Part shown: one piece after another, positions 52,662 through 62,268 of the stretch
How the letters are laid out: every line of letters starts with the position of its first letter
Position numbering within the stretch: position 1 is the stretch's first letter
From: Actinomyces sp. HPA0247
GTDB lineage: Bacteria; Actinomycetota; Actinomycetes; Actinomycetales; Actinomycetaceae
Assembly: GCA_000411415.1 (NCBI GenBank)
Contig: KE150450.1
Span: 107,055-171,054 of the forward strand
Direction: 5' to 3'
DNA length: 64,000 nucleotides
Translations under genes and position numbers: made by a program
Notes under the pieces: model-generated
Told to the model about the DNA's origin: nothing
Database searches by the model: none
What the model saw: only the letters and a program-made list of their open reading frames with translations

Positions 52662-53696
52662 TTAGTTAACAACGCTTGATAGCAGGTACGGCGAGACCGG
52701 ACCGAAACCGCGCAAGTCCGCGGTCGGGAACTCTTCAAGCTCATAACCGTCACCGACCTCGCCGGCGGCAATGGCGGCGGCGGTGGTCGGATCCGTCAGG
52801 ATTTTACCCACCGGCGCGATGTCCACGAGGCGAGATGCAAGGTTGACGGTGGGGCCGAAGACATCGCCCGAACGCGAGAACACATCGCCGCGCACAAACG
52901 AGGCGCGCACCGGCAGCATCTCATCGTCAGCATTGAGGCGTTCGACCAGGGACGTCGCCACCCGCAGGCCCGTCGACAGATCGTCCGCAATATAGAGAAC
53001 AGCATCGCCGATCATCTTGACGACGCGACCGCCCTCCTCAATGACGGCGTTACGACTCTCCTCTTCGAAGCGCTCAATGAGCCCCACGAGAGCGTCACCG
53101 AGGATCGTCGAGGAGGACGTGTAGGACACCATGTCCACGAAACCAAGGCAGCGGTTGAGCGGGAAACGATTATGGCGTTCCTCGTGCCCACGCTGCGACA
53201 CCTCGCGGTCGAAACGGGACAGCGTCGCCTCAAGCTGACGCCGCCACGCGTAGGTGAACATTTCCTGGAAGACATCGATGTACTCACGCATATGGTCGAG
53301 CACGTACATGCGAGCCGTCGTGTCATCCAGCATGAAACGACGCATCGAGTCCTCAACCAGAGCCTCGAACTGCCACAGAGCCAGACGGTCAGCCAAGTGA
53401 GCGTTCGCGCGCAGGAGGGACCGAGAGGTCGATGTATCAATGCCGCCCGATTCGACAAGCTCATGCCAGCGACTGAAAACATCCAGGTCGCGCTGCGAGA
53501 AAACCTTATCGTCGGCGGTAGGGGCCTGAAAACCGAGGGCGATCCAGAAACGGAAGACGCGTTCGATCGGTGTATCCGTCGCCTGAGCAATGTCGCGGGC
53601 GGAATACGACAGATGACCACCGAGCAGCTGAGGAACGTAGCTTGTTGCGGTCAGATCATCAGGAGTTGCAGGGGACGAAGCCGCGCGCTCATCCAT
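52662..53696 (-). CDS. Class III adenylate/guanylate cyclase with N-terminal regulatory domain
   Basis: 344 residues from an ATG with GAGGAGG 8 nt upstream. N-terminal part (about 25-90): LSYSARDIAQATDTPIERVF and RFWIALGFQAPTADDKVFSQ. This resembles the actinobacterial adenylate-cyclase regulatory domain (Rv1264 N-terminus type), a helix-turn-helix-like fold. Catalytic domain: GFVDMVSYT (metal Asp), GGRVVKMIGDAVLYIADD (substrate Lys and second Asp region) and SGDVFGPTVNLASRLVDIAP (Asn/Arg transition-state pair). All key positions expected for an active homodimeric cyclase appear present. No membrane helix, so cytosolic. The intergenic 53697-53922 contains only promoter-like AT-rich DNA. Confidence 0.85.
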   Translation of the reverse strand: MDERAASSPATPDDLTATSYVPQLLGGHLSYSARDIAQATDTPIERVFRFWIALGFQAPTADDKVFSQRDLDVFSRWHELVESGGIDTSTSRSLLRANAHLADRLALWQFEALVEDSMRRFMLDDTTARMYVLDHMREYIDVFQEMFTYAWRRQLEATLSRFDREVSQRGHEERHNRFPLNRCLGFVDMVSYTSSSTILGDALVGLIERFEEESRNAVIEEGGRVVKMIGDAVLYIADDLSTGLRVATSLVERLNADDEMLPVRASFVRGDVFSRSGDVFGPTVNLASRLVDIAPVGKILTDPTTAAAIAAGEVGDGYELEEFPTADLRGFGPVSPYLLSSVVN

Positions 53697-53922
53697 CGCA
53701 AATCCCTCCTCTTTGAGCTGACTCAACACCACATCAGCGGGTAACGGTATATCAGATCACTTTTCAAAGTCACATCGGGAATGCGACCTCGCACATTGAC
53801 AATTGTAGTAGTCTGATGAGTTTTTCTCTAGAGAATTGCACGTTTACCTGCGAAAATCGAGATTCCTGCACCAAATTGCACCTTGTCTGTACGCCGGAGG
53901 CACGTTGGGAGACAATGTCCTC

Positions 53923-54633
53923 ATGCGCCTTGTTCTTGCCTCAGCATCCCCCGCCCGCCGAGCGACCCTCATTGCGGCGGGCATCACACCAATCGTTCAT
54001 GTATCAACGGTTGATGAGGACGCAGTCCTCGCCGCGCTGCCCGGAGGGCGAGCGTTTTCAGGCGGCGCAACCACCCCTGCCGACGAAGTCGCAGCGCTTG
54101 CGGCGGCCAAGTGCGCGGACGTCTGCGAGGCCTTGAGCGCCCCCAGCCAGGCTTCCGAGCTTCCCGAGGGCAAGCCCGTCCTCGTCGTCGGCTGCGACTC
54201 GATGCTCGAGATCGGCGGCCAGATGCTCGGCAAGCCCCACACTCCCGACGTCGCACGCGAGCGCATCCGCGCCATGCGCCGCACGACCGCAACCCTGTGG
54301 ACAGGCCACTGCGCGGCCCTCCTCGCCCCGGCCTCGTCGACGCATAAGGACACGACCCCGGGACGCACCGTGAGCGCCAGCGTCACTCGCTCCGCCTCGA
54401 CCCAGGTCCACTTCGGGGACATCTCGGATGCTGAGATTGACGCGTACGTCGCCACTGGCGAACCCCTACACGTTGCCGGTTCTTTCACCGTCGATGGACT
54501 GGGAGGCCCCTTCATCGAGGGCGTGACGGGCGATTACCACTCCGTCGTCGGTATCTCCCTGCCCCTGCTGCGGTCCATGGCCACCGAACTCGGGGTGTTC
54601 TGGCCGGACCTGTGGGATGCGCCGCGCCCCTGA
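53923..54633 (+). CDS. maf: Maf-family nucleoside triphosphate pyrophosphatase
   Basis: 236 residues. [19 protein letters not shown] is the Maf N-terminus, [20 protein letters not shown] carries the catalytic Asp region, [19 protein letters not shown] follows, and the C-terminal [39 protein letters not shown] is diagnostic. It hydrolyses non-canonical or specific NTPs. The ATG at 53923 matches the family start; the frame is open to 53836. One 12-mer (54326) encodes APAS in a variable loop, which is longer than usual here. Confidence 0.92.
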   Translation: MRLVLASASPARRATLIAAGITPIVHVSTVDEDAVLAALPGGRAFSGGATTPADEVAALAAAKCADVCEALSAPSQASELPEGKPVLVVGCDSMLEIGGQMLGKPHTPDVARERIRAMRRTTATLWTGHCAALLAPASSTHKDTTPGRTVSASVTRSASTQVHFGDISDAEIDAYVATGEPLHVAGSFTVDGLGGPFIEGVTGDYHSVVGISLPLLRSMATELGVFWPDLWDAPRP

Positions 54634-54677
54634 GTTTCAGCGCTTGTCCCCCTCCCATCGCCCCGTACTGTAGGGGC

Positions 54678-55634
54678 ATGGACAACAGCACCGCATGGGG
54701 CATCGGCCTCGCAACGATCACTCTGGACGGAACGACACTCGACACGTGGTACCCCGCCCCGCACCTGGGCGAACCCGGCAGCGACGAGGAGCTGGCGACC
54801 TCGCTGTCCGTGCTGGAGCGCGTCGATGACGCGCGCCGCGTGCGCACCGTCGTCGTGACCACGACGATTGACCTGCAGGAGGCCCCCGCCTCGACGGAGG
54901 ACGCCTACCTGCGCCTGCACCTGCTCTCCCACCGCCTGGTACAGCCCAACACGATCAACCTCGACGGCATCTTCGCGGTGCTGCCCAACGTCGTGTGGAC
55001 GGATGCCGGCCCGTGCGCCGTCGCCGACTTCGAGGCCACCCGCCTGCGTCTGCGCGCTCGCGACGGTCACCCCGTGACCGTGCAGGGCGTTGACAAGTTC
55101 CCGCCGATGGTCAACTACGTGCTGCCGCCCGGCGTACGCATCGCCGACGGGACGCGCGTGCGCCTGGGCGCCTACCTGTCCGAGGGCACGACCGTCATGC
55201 ACGCCGGCTTCGTGAACTTCAATGCGGGCACACTGGGCCGTTCGATGGTCGAGGGCCGTGTCTCGCAGGGCGTCGTCATCGGCGACGGCTCGGATGTGGG
55301 CGGCGGTGCTTCCACGATGGGCACGCTCTCGGGCGGCGGCAAGCAGCGCGTGCGCCTGGGCGAGCGTTGCCTCCTGGGCGCGAACTCGGGCCTGGGCATC
55401 GCTCTGGGCGACGACTGCGTGGTCGAAGCCGGCCTGTACGTGACCGCCGGCGCGAAGGTCACACTCATTGATTCCTCCGGCGAGGCCGAGCCGCGCACGA
55501 TCGCCGCGCGCGAGCTGTCGGGTGCGTCGAACATCCTGTTCCGCCGCAACTCTCAGACCGGCCGCATCGAGGCCATCGCCCGCGCGGGCGTCGTGGGCAT
55601 CGAGCTCAACGACGCTCTGCACGCGTCGAACTGA
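54678..55634 (+). CDS. dapD: Tetrahydrodipicolinate N-succinyltransferase (DapD, actinobacterial type)
   Basis: 318 residues. An N-terminal domain ([20 protein letters not shown]) is followed by a left-handed beta helix with [40 protein letters not shown] and [20 protein letters not shown]. The succinyl-CoA-site region [20 protein letters not shown] precedes [20 protein letters not shown]. It commits tetrahydrodipicolinate to the succinylase branch of lysine/DAP synthesis. TGTAGGGGC precedes the ATG. Convergent with dapC, the next enzyme of the same branch. Confidence 0.95.
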   Translation: MDNSTAWGIGLATITLDGTTLDTWYPAPHLGEPGSDEELATSLSVLERVDDARRVRTVVVTTTIDLQEAPASTEDAYLRLHLLSHRLVQPNTINLDGIFAVLPNVVWTDAGPCAVADFEATRLRLRARDGHPVTVQGVDKFPPMVNYVLPPGVRIADGTRVRLGAYLSEGTTVMHAGFVNFNAGTLGRSMVEGRVSQGVVIGDGSDVGGGASTMGTLSGGGKQRVRLGERCLLGANSGLGIALGDDCVVEAGLYVTAGAKVTLIDSSGEAEPRTIAARELSGASNILFRRNSQTGRIEAIARAGVVGIELNDALHASN

Positions 55635-55645
55635 GTGTTCTGACA

Positions 55646-55695
55646 ACGAGGCCGGGGCCGCCCGCGCGCAGTGCGCAAGGTGGCCCCGGCCTCGT
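55646..55695. terminator. Bidirectional terminator made of an inverted ACGAGGCCGGGG pair
   Basis: ACGAGGCCGGGGCC and GGCCCCGGCCTCGT form a perfect 14-bp outer stem around an inner loop, between the convergent dapD and dapC genes. Confidence 0.88.
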
Positions 55696-55711
55696 GCTAT
55701 GACAGAGTCTG

Positions 55712-56857
55712 TCAGCGCACGTTCCACGCTTCTCGGATGCGCTCGGCTGCGGCAGCCACGCGCTCGTCGGTGGCGGTCAGGGCCACGCGGACGCGCCCGT
55801 GTGCGGCCGTTCCGTAGAAGTCGCCGGGGGCCACGAGGATGCCGAGATCGGCCAGGCGGTCCACGAGCGCCCATGAGTCCGTCGGGTTGGCGGGGTCGGC
55901 GACCCACAGGTACAGGCCAGCCGCCGTGTCGGGGTCGACGTCGAGACCGGCCTCGGTCAGCGCGTCAAGGAGGAGCGTACGACGCGCCGCGTAGACGCTG
56001 CGCTGGCGCTCCACGTGCTCAGTGTCGTGCAGGGCGACCGCCATCGCATGCTGGACTGGAGCGGGCACCATGAGCCCGGAGTGCTTGCGCACGCTCACGA
56101 TGGGGGCAACCAGCGCGGGATCACCGTAGATGAGCGCGCCGCGGTAGCCCGCAAGATTCGACTGCTTGGACAGCGAGTACAGGACGAGCAGGCCGCTCGC
56201 ATCGCCGTCGCACACGTCCGTATCCAGCAGGGAAGGCACTCCCTCACTCACGTAGGGCTCGGACCAAGGCAGGGCCGCGTAGCACTCGTCGGAGACGACG
56301 ACGGCGCCATGGGCACGAGCCCAGGCGACGACGGCGCGCAGCTGGTCCGTGCTCATGACGTGGCCATCGGGGTTGCCCGGGGAGTTCAGGTAGACGAGGG
56401 CGGCCTCGGGCCAACACTCAGGGGTCGTCGGGTCGACAGCAACCGGGGTGGCACCGGCCAGGCGCGCGCCGATGTCGTAGGTCGGGTAGGCGACCTCGGG
56501 CACGAGGACCGTGTCACCCGCACGCACGCCTAAGAGGGCGGGAATCCAAGCGACGGCTTCCTTCGAGCCAATCGTGGGGATCACACCGCCGTGACCAACG
56601 TCGACCATGTGTCGGCGCGCGCCCCACGCGAGGATCGCATCACGCACCTCGGCGGTGCCGATCACCGTCGGATAGCCGTGCGCGTTGGACGCCTCAGCCA
56701 GGGCCTCGCGGATGAACGCCGGGGTGTCATCGACGGGGGTTCCGACGCTCAGATCACAAATTCCCCCGGGATGGCCAGCCGCGCGCGCTTTGGCGGGCGC
56801 CAGCTGGTCCCAGGGGAATTCGGGCAGGTCAAGAGGGCGGGGAAGGATCGTGGTCAT
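55712..56857 (-). CDS. dapC: Succinyldiaminopimelate transaminase
   Basis: 381 residues, class I aminotransferase. ICDLSVGTPVDDTP, AILAWGARRHMVDVGHGGVI, VLVPEVAYPTYDIGARLAGA, LVYLNSPGNPDGHVMSTDQL, VVVSDECYAALPWS and the PLP Lys in LLVLYSLSKQSNLAGYRGAL. It converts N-succinyl-2-amino-6-ketopimelate to N-succinyl-DAP. The fdxA gene lies 19 bp upstream on the same strand, the usual actinobacterial fdxA-dapC pair. Confidence 0.94.
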   Translation of the reverse strand: MTTILPRPLDLPEFPWDQLAPAKARAAGHPGGICDLSVGTPVDDTPAFIREALAEASNAHGYPTVIGTAEVRDAILAWGARRHMVDVGHGGVIPTIGSKEAVAWIPALLGVRAGDTVLVPEVAYPTYDIGARLAGATPVAVDPTTPECWPEAALVYLNSPGNPDGHVMSTDQLRAVVAWARAHGAVVVSDECYAALPWSEPYVSEGVPSLLDTDVCDGDASGLLVLYSLSKQSNLAGYRGALIYGDPALVAPIVSVRKHSGLMVPAPVQHAMAVALHDTEHVERQRSVYAARRTLLLDALTEAGLDVDPDTAAGLYLWVADPANPTDSWALVDRLADLGILVAPGDFYGTAAHGRVRVALTATDERVAAAAERIREAWNVR

Positions 56858-56876
56858 ACCCCTACCCTATCGACTG

Positions 56877-57218
56877 TCAGAGGTTTTCGGCCTTCCATTC
56901 CTCATTCTGAGGCGGCAGCGCGGCGATCATCGGATCGTCGAAGTCCTGGACGCCGGTCTTCTGGGCGCCACCGGGGCTGCCCAGGTCGTTGAAGAAGTCG
57001 ACGTTAGCGCGCAGGTAGTCGGACCACTCGGAGGGCAGGTCGTCCTCGTAGAAGATGGCCTCGGTCGGACACACGGGCTCGCATGCGCCGCAGTCCACGC
57101 ACTCCTCGGGGTGGATGTAGAGCGAACGGGCACCCTCGTAGATGCAGTCGACGGGGCACTCGTCCACGCATGCGCGATCCTTGACGTCCACGCAGGGCTG
57201 CGCGATGACGTAGGTCAT
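56877..57218 (-). CDS. fdxA: Seven-iron-type bacterial ferredoxin
   Basis: 113 residues. Cys pattern CVDVKDRACVDECPVDCIYE and CVDCGACEPVCPTEAIFYED: the first cluster motif has a spacing typical of a 3Fe-4S site and the second is a CxxCxxCxxxCP 4Fe-4S site. The C-terminal 50 residues (PSEWSDYLRANVDFFNDLGS) are the usual FdxA extension. Small soluble electron carrier. CAGGAGGAACGTCTC precedes the ATG. First gene of the fdxA-dapC pair. Confidence 0.95.
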   Translation of the reverse strand: MTYVIAQPCVDVKDRACVDECPVDCIYEGARSLYIHPEECVDCGACEPVCPTEAIFYEDDLPSEWSDYLRANVDFFNDLGSPGGAQKTGVQDFDDPMIAALPPQNEEWKAENL

Positions 57219-57270
57219 GAGACGTTCCTCCTGGTCAGTTCTAAAGACTCGTTGATTCTATTATTCACGT

Positions 57271-57597
57271 ATGAGCAACCCCGAGTCACCCCGCGTCACC
57301 AAGAGCCCCACAAGCGGCGGAAATACGCCAATTCAGTCGAGCGCGACGGATGGGGCGCGCGAGGAAATTTCCGCACGCGGCCCTGGCGCAATTCCCGCCT
57401 TGCCGTGGATGAGCTTCAGGGTCGGCGAGAGGATCGTCATCCGCTACCGCCTGGCAGACGGACTGCACGACGCCCTCGGAGAGGCGCTCGAGGTTGCACC
57501 CACGCACGTCACCGTTGCGACGAGGCGGGGGCCGGTCCGCGTGGACGCCCGCACGATGGTGACGGGCAAGCGCGTACCTCCCCCGCCCACCATCTAG
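57271..57597 (+). CDS. Small protein with the SH3-like N-terminal domain of actinobacterial GNAT proteins
   Basis: 108 residues. The first 45 are low complexity (Ser/Thr/Gly/Pro). Residues about 47-105 (SFRVGERIVIRYRLADGLHD, ALGEALEVAPTHVTVATRRG, PVRVDARTMVTGKRVPPPP) form a small beta domain. I know it as the N-terminal part of acetyltransferases found next to fdxA in other Actinobacteria. Here no GNAT domain follows, so this is either a natural stand-alone form or a truncated gene. Divergent from fdxA by 52 bp. Confidence 0.65.
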   Translation: MSNPESPRVTKSPTSGGNTPIQSSATDGAREEISARGPGAIPALPWMSFRVGERIVIRYRLADGLHDALGEALEVAPTHVTVATRRGPVRVDARTMVTGKRVPPPPTI

Positions 57598-57619
57598 CGG
57601 GCGGAGGAAGCAGCGCTGG

Positions 57620-59539
57620 TCAGCGGTTGGCGCGGCGCTCGCGAGCGGCAATCTTGAAGCGCTCCTGGGCGTCCAGGACGACCTTGCGCACGCGCACGGC
57701 CTCGGGCGTGACCTCGACGCACTCGTCGTTGGCCGCGAACTCGAGGGATTCCTCGAGGGTCAGCTTGCGCGAGGGGGTCAGCGACTCGTACACGTCGGCG
57801 GTCGCGCTGCGCGTGTTCGTCTGCTTCTTCTCACGACAGATGTTCACGTCCATGTCTTCGCCGCGCGGGTTTTCACCCACGACCTGGCCCTCATAGACCT
57901 CGGAAGAGGGCTCGACGATGAAGGAGCCACGCTCCTGCAGGTTCGTCATGGCGTACGGGGTGGCCTGGCCTGCGCGGTCGGCGACGAGGGAGCCCGTGAG
58001 ACGCTGCTCGATGGTGCCCTGCCAGGGCGCGTAACCGTCCGCGATGGACGAGGCGATACCGGTGCCGCGCGTTTCAGTGAGGAAGCGCGTGCGGAAGCCG
58101 ATGAGGCCTCGTGCGGGAACCACGAATTCCAGGCGGATCCAGCCCGAGCCGTGGTTCGCCATGGTCTCCATGCGGCCCTTGCGGGCGGCCATCAGCTGCG
58201 TGACGGCACCGAGGTACTCCTCGGGGATGTCGATCGTCATGCGCTCCATGGGCTCGCTGAGGACGCCGTCGATCTCCTTGGTGACGACCTGCGGCTTGCC
58301 GACGGTGAGCTCGAAGCCCTCGCGGCGCATCTGCTCGACGAGGATTGCCAGCGCGAGTTCGCCACGGCCCTGGACCTCCCAGGCGTCGGGGCGCTCGGTG
58401 GGCAGAACCTTCAGGGACACGTTGCCGATGAGCTCGCGGTCGAGGCGGTCCTTGACCTGACGAGCCGTGACCTTCGCGCCCTTGACGCGGCCGGCCATGG
58501 GCGAGGTGTTGATGCCGATGGTCATCGAGATGGCCGGGTCGTCGACCGTGATGAGCGGGAGAGGACGCGGGTCATCGAGGTCGACGAGGGACTCACCGAT
58601 CATGATGTCCTCGATACCGGCGACGGCGACGATGTCGCCGGGGGCGGCGGAGTCGGTGGACACGCGCTCGAGGCCCTCGGTGGCCAGCAGCTCGGAGATG
58701 TGGACGCGCTGGATGGTGCCGTCGTGGCGCGCCAGGCCCACATCCGCGCCCTTCTTGAGGGTGCCGTTGTGGATACGCAGCAGGGCGAGACGACCCAGGA
58801 ACGGCGAAGCGTCCAGGTTGGTGACGTGGGCCTGCAGCGGCATGTCCTCATCGTAGGAGGGGCCGGGGATACGGTTGAGGATGGTCTCGAACAGGGGCTC
58901 GAGGTCCTCGGTGGGCAGCTGGCCGTCACCCGGGTTCTCCAGGGAGCACTTGCCTGCCTTGGCGGAGGCGTAGACAACGGGGACGTCCATGAGGGAGTCC
59001 ACGTCGATGTCGATGCCCTCATTCATGAGGTCCTCGCCCAGGGAGAGCAGCAGGTCGGTCGTCTCGGAGACGACCTCTTCGATGCGCGAGTCGGGACGGT
59101 CAACCTTGTTGACGACGACGATGACGGGCAGGTGTGCCTGCAGGGCCTTGCGCAGCACGAAACGGGTCTGCGGAAGCGGGCCTTCGGAGGCATCGACCAT
59201 GAGGACGACGCCGTCGACCATCGACAGGCCGCGCTCGACCTCGCCACCGAAATCGGCGTGTCCGGGGGTGTCGATAACGTTGATGGTGACGCCGTTTTCC
59301 AGGCCGAGGGCCTGCGCCGCGGGGCCACGATAGTGGACGGCGGTGTTCTTCGCGAGAATGGTAATGCCCTTCTCGCGCTCCAGATCGCCGGAGTCCATGA
59401 CGCGCTCGCCGGTCTTTTCGACCGTGTCACGCTCGGAGAACGCTCCGGACTGCCAGAGCATTGCGTCAACCAGCGTGGTCTTTCCGTGATCGACGTGTGC
59501 GACGATCGCGACGTTTCGCAGGTCGGGACGCGTGGACAT
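57620..59539 (-). CDS. typA: Translational GTPase TypA/BipA
   Basis: 639 residues. G1 in [21 protein letters not shown]2 switch in [18 protein letters not shown]3 in [21 protein letters not shown]4 in [13 protein letters not shown] and G5 near [15 protein letters not shown]. The BipA-specific C-terminal half includes [40 protein letters not shown] and [20 protein letters not shown]. It binds 70S ribosomes and supports large-subunit assembly under stress or cold. GAGGAG lies 7 nt before the ATG at 59539. The 237-bp gap upstream shows no gene. Confidence 0.95.
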   Translation of the reverse strand: MSTRPDLRNVAIVAHVDHGKTTLVDAMLWQSGAFSERDTVEKTGERVMDSGDLEREKGITILAKNTAVHYRGPAAQALGLENGVTINVIDTPGHADFGGEVERGLSMVDGVVLMVDASEGPLPQTRFVLRKALQAHLPVIVVVNKVDRPDSRIEEVVSETTDLLLSLGEDLMNEGIDIDVDSLMDVPVVYASAKAGKCSLENPGDGQLPTEDLEPLFETILNRIPGPSYDEDMPLQAHVTNLDASPFLGRLALLRIHNGTLKKGADVGLARHDGTIQRVHISELLATEGLERVSTDSAAPGDIVAVAGIEDIMIGESLVDLDDPRPLPLITVDDPAISMTIGINTSPMAGRVKGAKVTARQVKDRLDRELIGNVSLKVLPTERPDAWEVQGRGELALAILVEQMRREGFELTVGKPQVVTKEIDGVLSEPMERMTIDIPEEYLGAVTQLMAARKGRMETMANHGSGWIRLEFVVPARGLIGFRTRFLTETRGTGIASSIADGYAPWQGTIEQRLTGSLVADRAGQATPYAMTNLQERGSFIVEPSSEVYEGQVVGENPRGEDMDVNICREKKQTNTRSATADVYESLTPSRKLTLEESLEFAANDECVEVTPEAVRVRKVVLDAQERFKIAARERRANR

Positions 59540-59776
59540 ATGTGGACTCCTCAAATGTGGATACAGATTTATGCGTGTTGGGAGGCGAGCACGTCGCGGG
59601 GGCGACCGGTTCGAATCGATTTCACGCACATACGTCTTCAAGAATATCGGCTCAACAACGGGCAATGCGATCCCCATCCTGCGAATTCCACCACGTCGCA
59701 GATGCCAGGCGTTCATTTGGACGCCCTCCGGCCGGTCTATTTGCTCGATACCGACCGATGGCGTTTACTGAATACT

Positions 59777-60631
59777 ATGACTGACATCGCGACGCTCAGC
59801 GCTGACGTTTCGACGGCCTCGGCCCTTGTCACCCCCTTCGGCGCGCATCTGTTGTCATGGCGTCCCACCGGGCATTCCGACGTCCTGTGGCTCTCCTCCC
59901 GCGCGGTGCTCGATGGCACGAAGGCAATCCGCGGCGGCATCCCCCTGTGTCTCCCCTGGTTCGGTAGCCCCACCGATTCGCCGACGAGGCCGGGGGACGG
60001 TGCAGGTGCGCACGGGTTTGCCCGCACATCGCTGTGGACGCTGCGCTCAAGCACGCAACCCGCGGACGACGCCCCGGCCTCGTTCACCTTCGAGCTGCAC
60101 CACACGGGCGAGACGTCCCCCCTCTACCCCCACTCGTTCTGCGCGCGTCTTGACATATCCGCGGGGGACGAACTGAACGTCACCCTGACCCTCACGAACG
60201 AGGACGACCACCCCTTCGCGATCGAAGCGGCCCTGCACACCTACCTGCACGTCGGCGACGTCAAGGACGTGACGGTGGAGGGATTGAACGGCGAACGCTA
60301 CTACGACAAGGTCCGCGAACGCTACGCCACCCAGAGCGGCGACATCACTTTTATCGGGCCGACCGACCGCGTCTACACCTCCACGGCGCAGGTCCAGGTC
60401 GTCGACCCGAAGCTGGGACGGCGTATCGTCGTGGACAAGAACGGCTCGGGCTCGACGATCGTGTGGAACCCCTGGTCGCAGGGCGCGGCCACGATGAGCG
60501 ACATCGGTGAGGGCGAGTGGCAGAACTTCGTATGCGTGGAAACAGCGGCAGTGCGCGAACGGGCACTCACGCTGTGGCCGGGGCATCCCCACATCATGAC
60601 GCAGACGCTCGCCGTGGAGTCACTGGACTGA
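59777..60631 (+). CDS. Glucose-6-phosphate 1-epimerase-like (aldose 1-epimerase family) protein
   Basis: 284 residues. FGAHLLSWRPTGHSDVLWLS, AIRGGIPLCLPWFG, GAHGFARTSLWTL (His of the active site), AALHTYLHVGDVKDVTVEGL (second His) and IVVDKNGSGSTIVWNPWSQG with the catalytic Glu region FVCVETAAV. This is the D-hexose-6-phosphate mutarotase (YeaD) plan. It has no ribosome site and TACTAT lies directly on the ATG, so weak or leaderless initiation is possible. Two copies of the 12-mer lie within (59984, 60072). Opposite to typA; upstream in-frame sequence is antisense to typA. Confidence 0.88.
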   Translation: MTDIATLSADVSTASALVTPFGAHLLSWRPTGHSDVLWLSSRAVLDGTKAIRGGIPLCLPWFGSPTDSPTRPGDGAGAHGFARTSLWTLRSSTQPADDAPASFTFELHHTGETSPLYPHSFCARLDISAGDELNVTLTLTNEDDHPFAIEAALHTYLHVGDVKDVTVEGLNGERYYDKVRERYATQSGDITFIGPTDRVYTSTAQVQVVDPKLGRRIVVDKNGSGSTIVWNPWSQGAATMSDIGEGEWQNFVCVETAAVRERALTLWPGHPHIMTQTLAVESLD

Positions 60632-60678
60632 CCGCCCCACGGGTAGGATTAGCCCCAGCTACGACCAGAAAGGCCCTC

Positions 60679-61257
60679 ATGGCTCTCACTTCCGCGATCG
60701 CGTCCGCTTACCTGTCCGTTTCCCGGTGGAAGCTCTCCACGCAGCCTCTGCCGGACAAGGTCATCGTCATTGGCGCTCCACATACCTCAAATTGGGACGG
60801 CGTCTTCATGGCGATTTCCATGTGGAAGTCCGGGCGCACGTTCTCCTTCCTGGTGAAGGATTCCGTTGTCAAGGCGCCTGTGCTCGGCTGGTTCGTCAAG
60901 AAGATCGGCGCCGTCCCGGTAGAGCGCAGCGCCGCGCACGGCCTCGTCGACCAGGTCGCTTCGCGCATCCGCGAGGCGGACTCGTTCACGCTGTGCATCA
61001 CTCCCAAGGGCACGCGCTCGCACCGTGACTTTTGGAAGTCCGGGTTCTATCGCATCGCGATGGAGGCGGGCGTGCCGATTCAGCTGGGCTTCATCGACCG
61101 CAATACCCGCACGTTCGGTTGGGGTCCGACATACCAGCTGACGGGCGACGTGCGCGCCGACATGGAGGTCATCCGCGCGTTTTACGCGGATAAGGTGGGC
61201 ATTCGCCCGGAGAAGACGTCGGTTCCTCGCCTGCGCGCGGAGGACGAGGCCGCATGA
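60679..61257 (+). CDS. PlsC-like 1-acyl-glycerol-3-phosphate acyltransferase family protein
   Basis: 192 residues. VIVIGAPHTSNWDGVFMAIS contains the catalytic HxxxxD box (HTSNWD). FLVKDSVVKAPVLGWFVKKI, GAVPVERSAAHGLVDQVASR and ITPKGTRSHRDFWKSGFYRI are the further acyltransferase blocks, with TPKGTR in place of the PEGTR box. Short members like this occur in Actinobacteria and other bacteria; acyl acceptor not predictable. AAAGG lies 6 nt before the ATG. Its stop overlaps the start of the next gene. Confidence 0.85.
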   Translation: MALTSAIASAYLSVSRWKLSTQPLPDKVIVIGAPHTSNWDGVFMAISMWKSGRTFSFLVKDSVVKAPVLGWFVKKIGAVPVERSAAHGLVDQVASRIREADSFTLCITPKGTRSHRDFWKSGFYRIAMEAGVPIQLGFIDRNTRTFGWGPTYQLTGDVRADMEVIRAFYADKVGIRPEKTSVPRLRAEDEAA

Positions 61258-62207
61258 GGTGTGTGCGAGCGTTGCTCGGTACCGCAGGGGCTCTCGCCCT
61301 GACCGCGGGCGGGAGTGCAACGCTCGCCGACAACCCAACGCAGATCCGCCTCACCGAGGTCTACGACATGACGCCGGGCGTCAGCGCGACCCATCAGGTG
61401 ACGCTGGTGACGGATCAGGCACTCATTGGCGAGCAGTGTCAGTCGATGGGCACGGCCACCAAGGCTACCTCTTCTCTCCTCGTGACGGTCGACGGCGTGG
61501 ACGGGTGCCGTTTCACGTGGGACCTTGCCGATGGCGGCGCCGAGATTGTCTCCGTCGACGACGGCGGCGTGTTCCACTTCGAGTCAACGTCAACGCGTCT
61601 CCTGGAGGGCTTCGCATCGCCCGATGCTTCTGCGTCCATCGAGTCCGTCACCCTGATCGCGCATAGCTCCGTCATCGTCGAGGCCTCTGACGACGGACAG
61701 ATCACCACCCCCGGGGCATCGACGAAGACGGACGCGAGCACGGTCACCTGGCATGGCGTCACCGGCAACGTGAGCGCGACGGGCACCGTTGACGCCGATG
61801 CGCCCACTGCGGGTTCCTCCACCGGTCCATCACCGTCGACGCCCGTTTCAACGTCTTCTTCATCCCCTCGGGAACGCGAGCACGCCTCCACCGCACGCTC
61901 ACTCACACCGATCATGGCGATCACGGCCGGTGTCCTTGCGCTGGCCGTTATCACCGGCCTCGCGCGACGATCGGCACGTTCGCGCCGGGCGGCTGCCGAC
62001 GCGCAGTTCGACCGTGATGCTGCGCTACGTGAGGCACAGCGACGTTCCGCCTCTGCACGAAAGAGCGCTGCCGCTCCCTACGGGAGGCGGTCTCTCGCTC
62101 CGACCTCGTCAACGTCCGAGGAGAACGCACCCGCGAGCGCGCAGGCCCACGACCGCTGCGACGCGCAGTCGGGCACTGAACGCTTTTCCCCGCCCGACCA
62201 CTCGTAG
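61254..62207 (+). CDS. Exported, single-pass hypothetical protein
   Basis: 317 residues; ATGA overlap with the acyltransferase gene. Signal peptide 1-25 (VRALLGTAGALALTAGGSAT). An extracytoplasmic beta-type domain (about 26-185) contains two Cys (GEQCQSM, DGCRFTW) that could pair. A Ser/Thr/Pro spacer (about 186-220) and one helix (IMAITAGVLALAVITGLARR) follow, with a basic, low-complexity cytoplasmic tail of about 75 residues. The beginning TQIRLTEVYDMTPGVSATHQ resembles LppM-like or DUF3153-type lipoprotein domains only vaguely; I do not assign a family. Confidence 0.75.
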   Translation: MRCVRALLGTAGALALTAGGSATLADNPTQIRLTEVYDMTPGVSATHQVTLVTDQALIGEQCQSMGTATKATSSLLVTVDGVDGCRFTWDLADGGAEIVSVDDGGVFHFESTSTRLLEGFASPDASASIESVTLIAHSSVIVEASDDGQITTPGASTKTDASTVTWHGVTGNVSATGTVDADAPTAGSSTGPSPSTPVSTSSSSPREREHASTARSLTPIMAITAGVLALAVITGLARRSARSRRAAADAQFDRDAALREAQRRSASARKSAAAPYGRRSLAPTSSTSEENAPASAQAHDRCDAQSGTERFSPPDHS

Positions 62208-62223
62208 GCGTCCATTGACCACA

Positions 62224-62257
62224 GTGGCCCCGACCTCGGCGATGAAGTCGGGGCCAC
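62224..62257. terminator. Bidirectional hairpin terminator
   Basis: GTGGCCCCGACCTC and GAAGTCGGGGCCAC around a 6-nt loop, between the exported hypothetical gene and the convergent GS-family gene. Confidence 0.75.
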
Positions 62258-62268
62258 ATACTGATGCC

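Noticed and set aside
53840-53895. Repeated AATTGCAC words upstream of maf as a third inverted-end element
   Set aside because: They are direct, not inverted, lack the GCATGC core and do not match the TCGCATGCAATT ends.
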